A stretch of 36,354 nucleotides of DNA, taken from NCBI GenBank assembly GCA_024639645.1, contig JAHEIB010000010.1, positions 1 to 36,354 of the forward strand. The letters are read 5' to 3'. Every line of letters starts with the position of its first letter. Position 1 is the first letter of the stretch. This document shows, in pieces, positions 8,910 to 18,951 of this stretch. Position numbers and translations under genes: made by a program. The notes under the pieces were generated by a model. The model was not told where the DNA came from, made no database searches, and saw only the letters and a program-made list of their open reading frames with translations. The stretch comes from Deltaproteobacteria bacterium (GTDB lineage Bacteria > Desulfobacterota > Desulfobacteria > Desulfobacterales > B30-G6).

Positions 8910-8957
8910 GCGGTAAGCGATAAGCGGCTTAAGGCTTATCACTTACGGCTTACCGCT
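8903..8957. repeat. TAAGC-type palindromic repeat overlapping the 3' end of the exchanger gene
   Basis: AAGCCGTAAGCGGTAAGCGATAAGCGGCTTAAGGCTTATCACTTACGGCTTACCGCT is an extended hairpin; related TAAGC-rich segments at 7057-7101, 20489-20558 and 21066-21106. Confidence 0.65.
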
Positions 8958-10010
8958 CAAATTGAACCCATACTGGAGAAACAGATATAGCACATACACA
9001 CCGAAAAGCCACCCGCCCTGCCATCTTCTGAAGTGACCGTCCTTGTTGATAAAAATAAAAAATCGAAACAGATACAGAATAAGAAGCATGGCCGGAAAAT
9101 GGAAAAGATAGAAATTGGGCGGCACCATCAGGGGTTTGGCTGCCGCGGCAGCACCAATGACGAAGAAACAGTTCAGAACATCGGCTCCGACAATGTTTCC
9201 TACCATGATTTCAGGATGTCCCTTACGGACGGAAGCAATGGCAGTCATGAGTTCCGGCAGAGATGTACCAAAGGCCACCATAGTGGCGGCCACGACATCA
9301 TCCGGCACACCAATTCTCTGAGCAATCTCGGATGCGGCAGGTACCAGAACCCTGGCCGAAGTGACAATGATCAAAAGGCCGCCGATAATCATCAACCAGC
9401 ATAAACCCAGACCGATTGAGCCGGTGGTACCGGTTCTTCCCTTATCCATGTCTTTTTCTGCACCTTGCTTTGCCCAGGTATAGGTCATATACAAATACCC
9501 CCCCAGCAATAGCAGGAAAAGCACGCCCACCCATCTGGAAAGAACTGGTTCGCCCTCCATCCATATCAATACAGCGAGCGCTATTCCCACCAGAAGCGTC
9601 GCCGATCCCACCTGAACCCAGCCAGTGCGATTAAGAATAAATCGGTTCATGGGGATTACCGTCAGCATGCAGGTCAATCCAAATATCAGCCCGGTATCGG
9701 CAATGATGGACCCCACGCCATTCCCCAGTGCCAGGCCGGGATTCCCCATCCAGGCGGCCATCACCGACACAAAAGCCTCCGGCATGGTGGTCCCCAGAGA
9801 TATGATGGTAGCCCCGATGACAATCCGCGGTAATCCTGTTCGGCATGCCAGTTCGACCACGCCGTCGATCATCCAGTCTGCCCCCTTGGCTAACAACAGG
9901 ATGCAGACGGCGATGATACCGAGCAACGCGATGGTTGGAAATTCCTGGAGCAAATGAAGCAGGTATGTTTCATCCCCGATCCACTGCAATATCTGATGGA
10001 GCATTCCCAT
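8943..10010 (-). CDS. Na+/Ca2+ exchanger (CaCA family) membrane protein
   Basis: Two inverted alpha repeats: VIGATIISLGTTMPEAFVSVMAAWMGNPGLALGNGVGSIIADTGLI and VVAATMVAFGTSLPELMTAIASVRKGHPEIMVGNIVGADVLNCFFV. Confidence 0.93.
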   Translation of the reverse strand: MGMLHQILQWIGDETYLLHLLQEFPTIALLGIIAVCILLLAKGADWMIDGVVELACRTGLPRIVIGATIISLGTTMPEAFVSVMAAWMGNPGLALGNGVGSIIADTGLIFGLTCMLTVIPMNRFILNRTGWVQVGSATLLVGIALAVLIWMEGEPVLSRWVGVLFLLLLGGYLYMTYTWAKQGAEKDMDKGRTGTTGSIGLGLCWLMIIGGLLIIVTSARVLVPAASEIAQRIGVPDDVVAATMVAFGTSLPELMTAIASVRKGHPEIMVGNIVGADVLNCFFVIGAAAAAKPLMVPPNFYLFHFPAMLLILYLFRFFIFINKDGHFRRWQGGWLFGVYVLYLFLQYGFNLSGKP

Positions 10011-10032
10011 GTATTTCTATCCTAAATTATAA

Positions 10033-10191
10033 CCTTAACTGAGCAATTTTTATCTCGATCTGCACCAATCTATTGCGAATCGGGGGTTCGTAAAAAGCCT
10101 CGGCAGATCCACGGGTGTGCCTACGTTTTTTGCGAACCCTCCTCCATCAAGATCTCGGCACATCTCATCGGGATAAATCGCTCAGTTCAGG
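10033..10191 (+). repeat. MITE-like palindromic repeat, copy 2 (~159 bp)
   Basis: Direct, diverged copy of 948-1104 with inverted ends CCTTAACTGAGCA ... CGCTCAGTTCAGG and internal GGGTTCGTAAAAA...TTTTTTGCGAACCC. Confidence 0.8.
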
Positions 10192-10370
10192 TATAACAAT
10201 GATGGAGAAATAACGTTCATGTCAATTACTTTTTAACTTAAGTTGAGTGTATCAAATTTTGATGATAGCGGAACAGCTTCTTCCTTGTAGCTACGGCATT
10301 CTCGACAATCCCTTTACTTGGGTATAAATTTGATGGACTTCTTTTTTCGAAAATGTTATAAGCAGTTGTT

Positions 10371-12677
10371 ATGTTTTCCTTTATTAAAAATTCTTCCAAG
10401 CATGCCGACTTCAGTAGTCTTCCACTTTCTAGGTATTCATTGAATTTTTCTCTGAACCAGATTGTTCCGGGAGTAGACAATGTCAGACACGATGTCTACC
10501 TGAGTCCCTCTTTTTGTGAAGCCGCCGATAATATTGTCCCCCAGATTATTGCAAAAAATGTCCAATTGAATGAATTTTTCAGAATCGACAAGCCTGCTGT
10601 GTGGGCCAAAAAAGTGACTGGCTTCAAGCAATGTTACCACCAGCTCATTGAAAATGCCATCTATAAGTCAAAACAGGAAAACAATCCCCAAATAGATCTT
10701 TTGGCCCAGACGGCTGTAATGAAATTGCTCATAGAGGACATACGAAGTCAATTTGATAAGACCACCACCAAAATTAAAAACTTGATCCGTAAAGATCAAC
10801 TGACGGACAGGCACAAGAAAGAGGATACAGCCAATAGAAAAGAAGCGCTTTCAAATGTCCTGCAAAACAAAGATATTTTTTTGAGAAAAGTGGGACTGCA
10901 GCTCTTTTCCATGCTAGCCGACGTCAACAATGAAAAGCTTAAAACCATACGTGAGGCAAATTTCGGAGCTGAAAAGCTGCTACCGGACGATATCCTGGAA
11001 AATCCGATTTTTCATTCGCTGAATCCCTATCACGATGCTTTTCTCATCGATGAATATGATGTCATTTTTGGCAGGCGGCGCGAGGACCTGGACAACTATG
11101 ACAACTTGATCGATCTTCTGGAACAACTCTTTCGTTCCATTATTGATAAAAATTCACCCCAGGAAAAAGAACTAGATGACAGCACATCAAACATGTCGGA
11201 CAGGCCAGCCAGCACAACCGAGATCTACAACTATCTCAAACAGATCGAAAATATCGACAGTTTACTGAACTATTTTGGAACCCTTGAGAATATAAAGAAG
11301 AACAAAAAGAAGAAGTTAGACCCCCTTGATATAGAGCATCTGAAAGACCTGGCCGCCAAGCAGAAAATGATCCTCCAGGATTTTTTCAAAGCTTTTAAAA
11401 AAGCCCGTCTGATTCAACGAATTTCCGCGTCCTATGAAATGCGATCGGTTTACCAGAATTACTGCCCTCCCTTGGTGCCACAGCAGATTCTTCTTTTCAT
11501 GATCGATCCGAAATCAAGAAAAATCGTCCAAAAACGACTGAAACAGCTAAAAAAAATTTACCGCAAACCCTTCTCCCTCGGCCCCCTGAAAAAACAAATC
11601 AAAAAACTCCAATATCTGCATGTAAAGGATAAAAAGAAATACCTGATTCGATTCCTCAAAGGAATTGCCCACTATCACCGGGACATTGAAAACTATAAAG
11701 TACTCAGTGAAGCAATGGACCGGATCAATTTGACCACGGACGATAAAATTCTCAATCTGTCCAGGGCAAACAATACCCTGTATGAATTTTTGCTTTCCAG
11801 CGAGAAGTGGGAAGATGAAAAGCCTATCATCAACCACGTTGTGATAAAGGCAGATGTGAGGGGGTCGACTGACATCACACACCAGATGATAAAAAGAGGT
11901 TTGAATCCCGCCTCCTATTTCAGTCTCAATTTTTTCAATCCCATATCTAACATTCTCAAGGATTATGGGGCCGTCAAGGTTTTTATCGAGGGAGATGCCA
12001 TTATCCTGGCAATTTTTGAAAGAGAGAAAACACCCGAGGGGTGGTACGGTGTGGCCAGGGCATGCGGTATTGCCATGAACATGCTGTTTATTATCAAACG
12101 CTACAACGATAAAAGTAAAAAGAATCAACTGCCGATCCTCGAACTCGGTATCGGCATCAACTATCTTGAATCTTCACCCACATTTCTCTTCGATGGGAAC
12201 CAGCGCATCATGATTTCTTCCGCAATTAACATTGCTGATCGCCAGTCGAGCTGTTCGAAACCTTTGCACAAGATCATTTCAAAAAAAAGACCCCCTTTCA
12301 ATCTCTATGTCTACCAAACGGCTTCAGAAGAAGATATGTTCAAGACATCGGACGACATCTCTTTGAGATACAATCTCAATGGGATCGATCTAAATCCCGA
12401 AGGATTTAAAAAACTCTCTCGAGAAATCAATCTGACCACACTCAAGGCAGACCTCCCCGAACTCAATATGAAAAATGTCAAACTGCACACCGGCAAGTTC
12501 CCTTTGACATCCGGCAGATTCCAACGTCTTGTCATCAGGGAATCAAAAATTCGCCAGGTGAACCCAGATACATTTGAACTCTTAAAGCCCACCAATAGAA
12601 GCTATTTTGAAGTCTGTACCCATCCTGCGGTTTATCTGCATGTAAGAACCCAAGTGAAAACAAATACAAGGCCATAA
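10371..12677 (+). CDS. Large uncharacterised protein with divergent class III nucleotidyl-cyclase-like C-terminal domain
   Basis: HVVIKADVRGSTDITHQMIKRGLNPASYFSLNFFNPISNILKDYGAVKVFIEGDAIILAIFE ... ILELGIGINYLESSPTFLFDGNQRIMISSAINIADR follows the cyclase homology domain layout (two metal-site Asp residues present). Confidence 0.75.
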   Translation: MFSFIKNSSKHADFSSLPLSRYSLNFSLNQIVPGVDNVRHDVYLSPSFCEAADNIVPQIIAKNVQLNEFFRIDKPAVWAKKVTGFKQCYHQLIENAIYKSKQENNPQIDLLAQTAVMKLLIEDIRSQFDKTTTKIKNLIRKDQLTDRHKKEDTANRKEALSNVLQNKDIFLRKVGLQLFSMLADVNNEKLKTIREANFGAEKLLPDDILENPIFHSLNPYHDAFLIDEYDVIFGRRREDLDNYDNLIDLLEQLFRSIIDKNSPQEKELDDSTSNMSDRPASTTEIYNYLKQIENIDSLLNYFGTLENIKKNKKKKLDPLDIEHLKDLAAKQKMILQDFFKAFKKARLIQRISASYEMRSVYQNYCPPLVPQQILLFMIDPKSRKIVQKRLKQLKKIYRKPFSLGPLKKQIKKLQYLHVKDKKKYLIRFLKGIAHYHRDIENYKVLSEAMDRINLTTDDKILNLSRANNTLYEFLLSSEKWEDEKPIINHVVIKADVRGSTDITHQMIKRGLNPASYFSLNFFNPISNILKDYGAVKVFIEGDAIILAIFEREKTPEGWYGVARACGIAMNMLFIIKRYNDKSKKNQLPILELGIGINYLESSPTFLFDGNQRIMISSAINIADRQSSCSKPLHKIISKKRPPFNLYVYQTASEEDMFKTSDDISLRYNLNGIDLNPEGFKKLSREINLTTLKADLPELNMKNVKLHTGKFPLTSGRFQRLVIRESKIRQVNPDTFELLKPTNRSYFEVCTHPAVYLHVRTQVKTNTRP

Positions 12678-12695
12678 ACAACCATTCCGGACATT

Positions 12696-13499
12696 TTACA
12701 AACTTGACGAAGACTTCTTCAGTTTTAATACGGCTTGAATGAGGGTTTGAAACACATCGGGTCCCTCCACCGAAGCGGGCGCCACACCCTTGGCCACCTG
12801 GTGTACCCATTCAATTTTTTCTTTATCTGCAACCGACATACCCCCGTCAATATATTTCAGTTCGTTACGCATCTTTCCATAAAGAACCATAGGACCGAAA
12901 AATATCCCTTCTTTTGATTTTTTTGTGGACAATCCGCTGATATAAAAATGTTCGACTGCCAGCTTTTTCGGCGGAGGCTGAAAACCCAGAAGCTCCCCAA
13001 ACAAGGTGAGACACTCAATGACACCATCCTGATAGGCGTTATCCAGCGAGGCAGCCCCTTCTTCGGCAATAGCAGTCAGATCAGCCTTCTCATAGCTGAG
13101 ATCCAGTAGATCGATACATTCTTTCTGAATCGTTTCCAACGTTTCAAGCCCCTTTTTCACCATAACGTCCTTATCGTTAAGTATCTTGATGGCATTTCGA
13201 ATATTTACCATCTCTTTGACGGTTGGGCTTCTTCTCATAACGACATCTGATATCGTCGTCAAATACATGGGCAGATCATTTCCCAGAACAATGATACGGT
13301 ATTTTTCTCCATCGGTTTTCTGGACATACAAATCCAGGTCACGTTCTTTATGATGGGTATAAAGACTCATGCCAAGAAGCTCGCGCACAGCATGGGTATC
13401 AGTTCTTTTACCGCTATCAACAGATCCCATGGATACAAGAATTTTCCGTCCAAGAAACTTGATTTTTATTTTTTTTAAAAGATTTTCTTTAAAAGACAT
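12696..13499 (-). CDS. Conserved-looking hypothetical protein
   Basis: Long uninterrupted ORF; start chosen at MSFKENLLKKIKIKFLGRKILVSMGSVDSGK; no family recognised. Confidence 0.75.
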   Translation of the reverse strand: MSFKENLLKKIKIKFLGRKILVSMGSVDSGKRTDTHAVRELLGMSLYTHHKERDLDLYVQKTDGEKYRIIVLGNDLPMYLTTISDVVMRRSPTVKEMVNIRNAIKILNDKDVMVKKGLETLETIQKECIDLLDLSYEKADLTAIAEEGAASLDNAYQDGVIECLTLFGELLGFQPPPKKLAVEHFYISGLSTKKSKEGIFFGPMVLYGKMRNELKYIDGGMSVADKEKIEWVHQVAKGVAPASVEGPDVFQTLIQAVLKLKKSSSSL

Positions 13500-13654
13500 G
13501 GCAACCTCCAAAAATGGAGTAAGGTTCCGGTTTGTTCGTCAAATGCGATGATTATAGATGAATAAGGTGTCTTTTTCAATCACCTTCTTGACCGGATATG
13601 CAAATTAACGTATGTAAATGTCTTCATTTTTTTAAAAAAAGGACACCCAAACCC

Positions 13655-14947
13655 ATGCCCGAATATGCCGAATTAAATATCAATGGGAAAAAGCACAAAC
13701 TACCGGTCGTTCTTGGAACAGAGGGGGAAAAGGCCATCGACATCTCCAAACTGCGTCAAGACACTGGTTTCATAACCCTTGATGTCGGATATGGCAACAC
13801 GGGAAGTTGTACCAGCTCTATTACTTTCATGGATGGTGAAAATGGCATTCTAAGATATCGGGGTATCCCTGTAGAGCAACTGGCTGAGCATGCAACCTTT
13901 AAGGAAACCGCATACTTGTTGATACACGGTCGTCTTCCCACCTGGGAAGAACATCGACAGTTTTCAGTCCTTTTGAACGATCATTCTCTTGTCCATGAGG
14001 ACATGCGTTCTTTTTACCAGCATTATCCAAGAGGGTCGCATCCCATGGGAATACTCTCTGCCATGCTCAACGCCTTAAAAAGCTTCTACCCGGAACTGGA
14101 GAACCTGGAGGAGGAAATTAACATCACCGTGACCCGTCTCCTGGCAAAAATCCGAACACTGGCGGCCATGTCCTACAAAATCTCACGTGGTCATCAAGTT
14201 GTGTACCCCCGCCCGGACCTTGCGTATTGTGAAAATTTTTTAAACATGATGTTCGACAGCCCTGTCCGGCCATACAAAATCCATCCGGATGTGGTCAAAG
14301 CGTTGCGGCTTTTCTGGATTCTGCACGCTGACCACGAACAGAACTGCTCCACTTCCGCCGTCAGGATTGTCGGTAGCGGACGCGTCAACCTGTATGCTGC
14401 CATCTCTGCTGGAATCGCCGCCCTCTGGGGCCCGCTGCATGGGGGTGCAAATCAGGCTGTGGTCGAAATGCTTGAGAACATCCAAAATGAAGGGAGCAGT
14501 ATACAACGGGTCATCGAGCGTGCCAAAGATAAGAATGATCCCTACCGCCTCATGGGGTTCGGTCACAGGGTTTACAAAACTTACGACCCCCGGGCAAAGA
14601 TCATGAAAAATATCTGTGATACGCTTCTCTCGAAGCTGACTACCCAGGACCCCTTCCTTGAAATCGCAAAAAAATTGGAGGCGGTTGCTTTAAAAGATGA
14701 CTATTTTATCGAACACAACCTCTACCCCAATGTGGATTTTTATAGCGGTATTGTCCTGCGTGCCATCGGTATCCCGACAAACATGTTCCCGGTGATGTTT
14801 GCCATAGGAAGATTACCGGGCTGGATTGCACAGTGGTTGGAGAGTATGAACGATCCGAATTGGAAATTGTGTCGTCCTCGGCAAATCTATACAGGTCCTA
14901 AAATAACCGATTATGTCCCTTTTGAGCAGAGATACAAAAAGCCCTGA
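13655..14947 (+). CDS. gltA: Citrate synthase (hexameric type)
   Basis: GNTGSCTSSITFMDGENGILRYRGIPVEQLAEHATFKETAYLLI, GPLHGGANQAVVEML, MGFGHRVYKTYDPRAKIMK, HNLYPNVDFYSGIVL; start chosen in-frame inside ORF 13598-14947. Confidence 0.95.
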   Translation: MPEYAELNINGKKHKLPVVLGTEGEKAIDISKLRQDTGFITLDVGYGNTGSCTSSITFMDGENGILRYRGIPVEQLAEHATFKETAYLLIHGRLPTWEEHRQFSVLLNDHSLVHEDMRSFYQHYPRGSHPMGILSAMLNALKSFYPELENLEEEINITVTRLLAKIRTLAAMSYKISRGHQVVYPRPDLAYCENFLNMMFDSPVRPYKIHPDVVKALRLFWILHADHEQNCSTSAVRIVGSGRVNLYAAISAGIAALWGPLHGGANQAVVEMLENIQNEGSSIQRVIERAKDKNDPYRLMGFGHRVYKTYDPRAKIMKNICDTLLSKLTTQDPFLEIAKKLEAVALKDDYFIEHNLYPNVDFYSGIVLRAIGIPTNMFPVMFAIGRLPGWIAQWLESMNDPNWKLCRPRQIYTGPKITDYVPFEQRYKKP

Positions 14948-14983
14948 ATAAATTCGTTTCACGACATCAATTCAGGGCTTTTG
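14938..14983. terminator. Bidirectional terminator between convergent gltA and upp
   Basis: GCCCTGAAT ... ATTCAGGGC stem flanked by A-run and TTTT. Confidence 0.75.
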
Positions 14984-14984
14984 T

Positions 14985-15617
14985 TTATTTGGTACCAAAA
15001 ATTTTATCGCCCGCATCCCCTAGCCCGGGAAGAATATAGCCAATCTCATTTAATTTTTCGTCAACTGCCGCCACGTAAACATCGGCATCAGGGTGTTCCC
15101 GCTCCACCCTTGCAATACCTTCGGGAGCGGCAACGATAAAAATGCCTCTAATTTTTTCACAGCCGGACTCTTTCAAAAAATCGATTGTGGCACACAAAGT
15201 ACCGCCAGTGGCAAGCATGGGATCCAATATCAAAGCGATCCGCTCCTCCATATGGCTTGTTGTTTTGATATAGTATTTTACCGGTTCCAGTGTTTCTTCG
15301 TTCCGATAGAGACCGACGACACTCACCTTTGCGGATGGAATCAGGTCCAATACCCCATCCATCATGCCAAGACCCGCCCTTAAAATCGGAACAACTGTAA
15401 TTTTTTTTCCTTTTATTCGTTCAACTTCGACATTTCCGGCCCAGCCTTGAATAGTCCTTTTTTCCGTTTCCAGATCCTTGGTCGCTTCATATGTCAGTAA
15501 ACTTGCCAGTTCCGAAGCCAGGTCACGAAAATCTTTTACCGTCACATCATGTTTTCGCATAAATCCCAGCTTGTGTTTGATCAGTGGATGGTTAACAATA
15601 TGTATCGCCACAATCAC
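14985..15617 (-). CDS. upp: Uracil phosphoribosyltransferase
   Basis: [109 protein letters not shown]. Confidence 0.97.
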   Translation of the reverse strand: MIVAIHIVNHPLIKHKLGFMRKHDVTVKDFRDLASELASLLTYEATKDLETEKRTIQGWAGNVEVERIKGKKITVVPILRAGLGMMDGVLDLIPSAKVSVVGLYRNEETLEPVKYYIKTTSHMEERIALILDPMLATGGTLCATIDFLKESGCEKIRGIFIVAAPEGIARVEREHPDADVYVAAVDEKLNEIGYILPGLGDAGDKIFGTK

Positions 15618-15726
15618 TCCTTCTTAAAAACACATAGTCCTATGGTTTGCCGGCTGGCAGACAGTCACTCAGATCTGGGCCTTCTCACAAGGCCGGTTAA
15701 AATAAACCGTCATTTGACAGCTTATA

Positions 15727-16029
15727 CTATAAATCCCCCAGTGGTCGTGTGAAAGTAAACTTTGCAGGAGCTACCACCAGTTTTTCTCCCGCTTCCTTTA
15801 CATTTTTCCCCAATGCTGAAAACGGTAAAGATATAACGAACAGACCCACACCCAAAACGACGGCGCAGAGACCCAGCGGTCGAACGAGAATTGCGTCCAC
15901 CACCATGTTTTCCGTACTGATCTCTTCGTCCTGGATCACTGCCTGCGCAAATGAACCCGAAGCAAATACGGTGGTTACAAAAACAGCCACCAGTAGCATA
16001 ACAACGGTTTTTTTTGCAATTGCTCGCAT
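15727..16029 (-). CDS. Small exported/membrane hypothetical protein
   Basis: MRAIAKKTVVMLLVAVFVTTVFASGSFAQA signal peptide, central hydrophobic segment, C-terminal KFTFTRPLGDL. Confidence 0.7.
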   Translation of the reverse strand: MRAIAKKTVVMLLVAVFVTTVFASGSFAQAVIQDEEISTENMVVDAILVRPLGLCAVVLGVGLFVISLPFSALGKNVKEAGEKLVVAPAKFTFTRPLGDL

Positions 16030-16238
16030 GTACGCCTCCTTGTAAAAGAGTTTTGCCGACCCTTTCTTTCTAACAACAAAAAATTCGTTCCAGGTTTGTT
16101 TCAATTTCTTGGATCTGCAACGGCAAATATATTTTTAAAAAGATTTTGCCTTAATCATCTGAAATCGGTTATAAATACATTATCAGACTTTGCCGGTTTT
16201 TTCAACAAAAGAACCGTACGGGTGTCATTTCATGCCTC

Positions 16239-18698
16239 ATGCCTTATAAAATGCAAATGAGTAAAGAAAAAAAAATCATCGATGTGGCCGTGGCGTTGCC
16301 GGTCTATGGAACATATTCGTATTCCGTGCCTGATAACCTATCAGCTATGATTGCGCCGGGAAAAAGAATTATCGTTCCTTTTGGCCGCCGTCGGGTTACT
16401 GGGTATGTTCTGGGGATACCCGATCAAATCAGTGATCTGAGCCTGAAAAAAGTCCTGGATGTACTGGATGACGGACCGCTTTTTCCAGAATCCATGGTGC
16501 CTTTTTTCAAATGGATTTCTGATTACTACATGTACCCACTCGGACAAGTTATAAAAAATGCGCTGCCAGGTGGATTGACAACCGCCGAGCAGAAGGTCCT
16601 GACCCTCACCCATAAGGGCCGCCACTTTCTAAAACAGGGCATTATGACCACCATGGAAGCAACCATTCTCAACACATTAAAAACCGAATCCCTGAGTCTG
16701 AAAGCGCTTGAAAAAAAGATCCAGCAGCCACTTCCCACAGCCATCGCCCTTGCCATGCTGGAAAGGGGGTGGGTTTGCCGGGAAAAAAAGATCAGGAGTG
16801 GCAAGACACAAGCAAAAAAAGAGAAATTTATATTCCTTACCGATAAAGAGACAGATAAAGTAAAGTTATCAAAAACAAGAAAAAAAATAATTGACTACCT
16901 AAAAAATGAGCATGAGGTTTCATTAAAGGCGTTGAAAAAAGTCGTACCAACGGCGCCAAAAATCGTTAAAGCCATGGCATCCTCCGGACAGGTCCGGGTG
17001 GACCGGAAGCAGGTCTATCGCGACCCGTTTGGAGAACCGGTAAAGAGGGATACGCCGCCATCCTTGACCAATGAGCAAAAACAGATCGTTGCAAAGATTC
17101 AAAAATTGATGGGGATAAAATTTGCGCCATTCCTTCTTTCAGGCGTCACCGGAAGCGGCAAAACAGAGGTCTATCTCCAGCTCGCACTGGAAACCCTCAA
17201 CCAAGACCTCTCGGTTATCATTCTGGTACCCGAAATTGCGCTTATTTCTCAAATGGAAAGACGTTTTCGATCGCGGTTCGGCAATCAGATAGCGATTCTG
17301 CACAGTGGGCTGTCATCTGGAGAACGCTTCGACCAGTGGTTGAAACTTGCAAGAGGTGAAATCAAAATTGCCATCGGCGCTCGCTCCGCCGTATTCGCAC
17401 CCGTCAAAAATATCGGTTTGATTGTTGTTGATGAAGAGCATGATACTTCCTACAAACAGGAGACAAGCTTACACTACAATGCCAGAGATATCGCCATTGT
17501 CCGGGCAAAGCAACACAACGCGGTGGCACTTCTTGGATCAGCAACCCCTTCCATACAGTCCTATCATAATGCAATGACAGGAAAATATACACAGGTCTCC
17601 CTCACCCGGCGTATTTTGAATCGTCGACTCCCGGACATCACCATTGTCGATTTGTGCGGTATGAGAGATCAGCGTGGATACCGACGCTATTTTTCGAAAG
17701 AACTCCTTCTGGAACTAGAAAACACCATGAAGCGCAATGAACAGGCGATTTTATTCCTCAACCGCCGAGGGTTTGCAAGTCTACCGATATGTGGCGCCTG
17801 CGGAAAGCATCTCCAATGCAAAAATTGCGATATCTCCCTGACATATCACCAGCAATTAAACGCATATCGTTGCCACTACTGCGGTTTTTCCATGTCAGGT
17901 AGCACAAAATGCCCTTCCTGCGGTATCGCAGATATCCGCCATTTGGGCTTTGGCACAGAAAAGATCGAAACAATCGTCAGGGGCCTCTTCCCGGACAAAA
18001 ACATAGCCAGAATGGACAGGGACACGGTTGCTCATAAAGGGTCCGTCCTTAAAATTCTCAAGGGCTTAAACGATGGATCCATCGATATCCTCATCGGCAC
18101 ACAAATGGTTGCCAAAGGACACGATTATCCGAACATAACTCTCGTAGGGATTATCTGTGCCGACCTGTCACTCAGTTTTCCGGACTTCAGGGCTGGTGAA
18201 CAAACCTTTCAACTCCTGGCGCAGGTGAGCGGCCGTGCAGGTAGAGGGGACAGGTCCGGCAGCGTAATACTCCAAACATACAACCCAAAGCATTTCAGTA
18301 TATTATGCGCCAAGCATCAGAATGTTCACCAGTTTTACGACCAGGAAATCACCTTTCGAAAAGATTTGAATTATCCACCTTTTTCCCGAATGGTTCAGAT
18401 CATTGTTTCAGGCCGTGATAAAACCAAAGTAAATCATCACGCACAGGCTCTAGGAACAGCCTGCAAGACATTGTTTGCAAATGAAAAAAAATTCAGGGAA
18501 ACCATTGTGATGATGGGACCCATAGAAGCCCCCTATGCCAAAATAGCCTCCAGATACCGATGGCAGATCCTGTTCAAGGGCAACCAGACGGGGTTACTTC
18601 ACCGCTATATTCACAAGCTCATGGTCCTGAATGCTCCTTTGATGAACAACCGGCAGGTCAAAACAACCATCGATGTGGACCCTGTTTTCATGATGTGA
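16239..18698 (+). CDS. priA: Primosomal protein N' (PriA helicase)
   Basis: LLSGVTGSGKTEVYL, VPEIALISQMERRFRSRFG, VVDEEHDTSYKQE, zinc-binding CGACGKHLQCKNCDISLTYH...CHYCGFSMSGSTKCPSCG, GTQMVAKGHDYPNITLVGI. Confidence 0.96.
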   Translation: MPYKMQMSKEKKIIDVAVALPVYGTYSYSVPDNLSAMIAPGKRIIVPFGRRRVTGYVLGIPDQISDLSLKKVLDVLDDGPLFPESMVPFFKWISDYYMYPLGQVIKNALPGGLTTAEQKVLTLTHKGRHFLKQGIMTTMEATILNTLKTESLSLKALEKKIQQPLPTAIALAMLERGWVCREKKIRSGKTQAKKEKFIFLTDKETDKVKLSKTRKKIIDYLKNEHEVSLKALKKVVPTAPKIVKAMASSGQVRVDRKQVYRDPFGEPVKRDTPPSLTNEQKQIVAKIQKLMGIKFAPFLLSGVTGSGKTEVYLQLALETLNQDLSVIILVPEIALISQMERRFRSRFGNQIAILHSGLSSGERFDQWLKLARGEIKIAIGARSAVFAPVKNIGLIVVDEEHDTSYKQETSLHYNARDIAIVRAKQHNAVALLGSATPSIQSYHNAMTGKYTQVSLTRRILNRRLPDITIVDLCGMRDQRGYRRYFSKELLLELENTMKRNEQAILFLNRRGFASLPICGACGKHLQCKNCDISLTYHQQLNAYRCHYCGFSMSGSTKCPSCGIADIRHLGFGTEKIETIVRGLFPDKNIARMDRDTVAHKGSVLKILKGLNDGSIDILIGTQMVAKGHDYPNITLVGIICADLSLSFPDFRAGEQTFQLLAQVSGRAGRGDRSGSVILQTYNPKHFSILCAKHQNVHQFYDQEITFRKDLNYPPFSRMVQIIVSGRDKTKVNHHAQALGTACKTLFANEKKFRETIVMMGPIEAPYAKIASRYRWQILFKGNQTGLLHRYIHKLMVLNAPLMNNRQVKTTIDVDPVFMM

Positions 18699-18951
18699 TT
18701 CAGCGGCACGTGACAGAACCGGTGGCCACTGATTGTCTTGACATTTGGCGGTATGCCGATTAGATTGTGCCGTCCTGGGAACACTGCTTAACCCGACCAT
18801 TTCATGAAACTTGACGATGATTTCTATCGTTGACTTTTTATATCAGTACGTTGCCATAATATCGCATGCTAATCAAAATGGCACTTTTTGTCATATAGGA
18901 CTAGTTGTGACCAAAAACTTTTCCGGTTTTTCCGGGTTGGGAGATAAGAAC

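Noticed and set aside
11547-12128. 193-aa minus-strand ORF
   Set aside because: Antisense within the cyclase-like gene, which has clear domain motifs in the forward frame.
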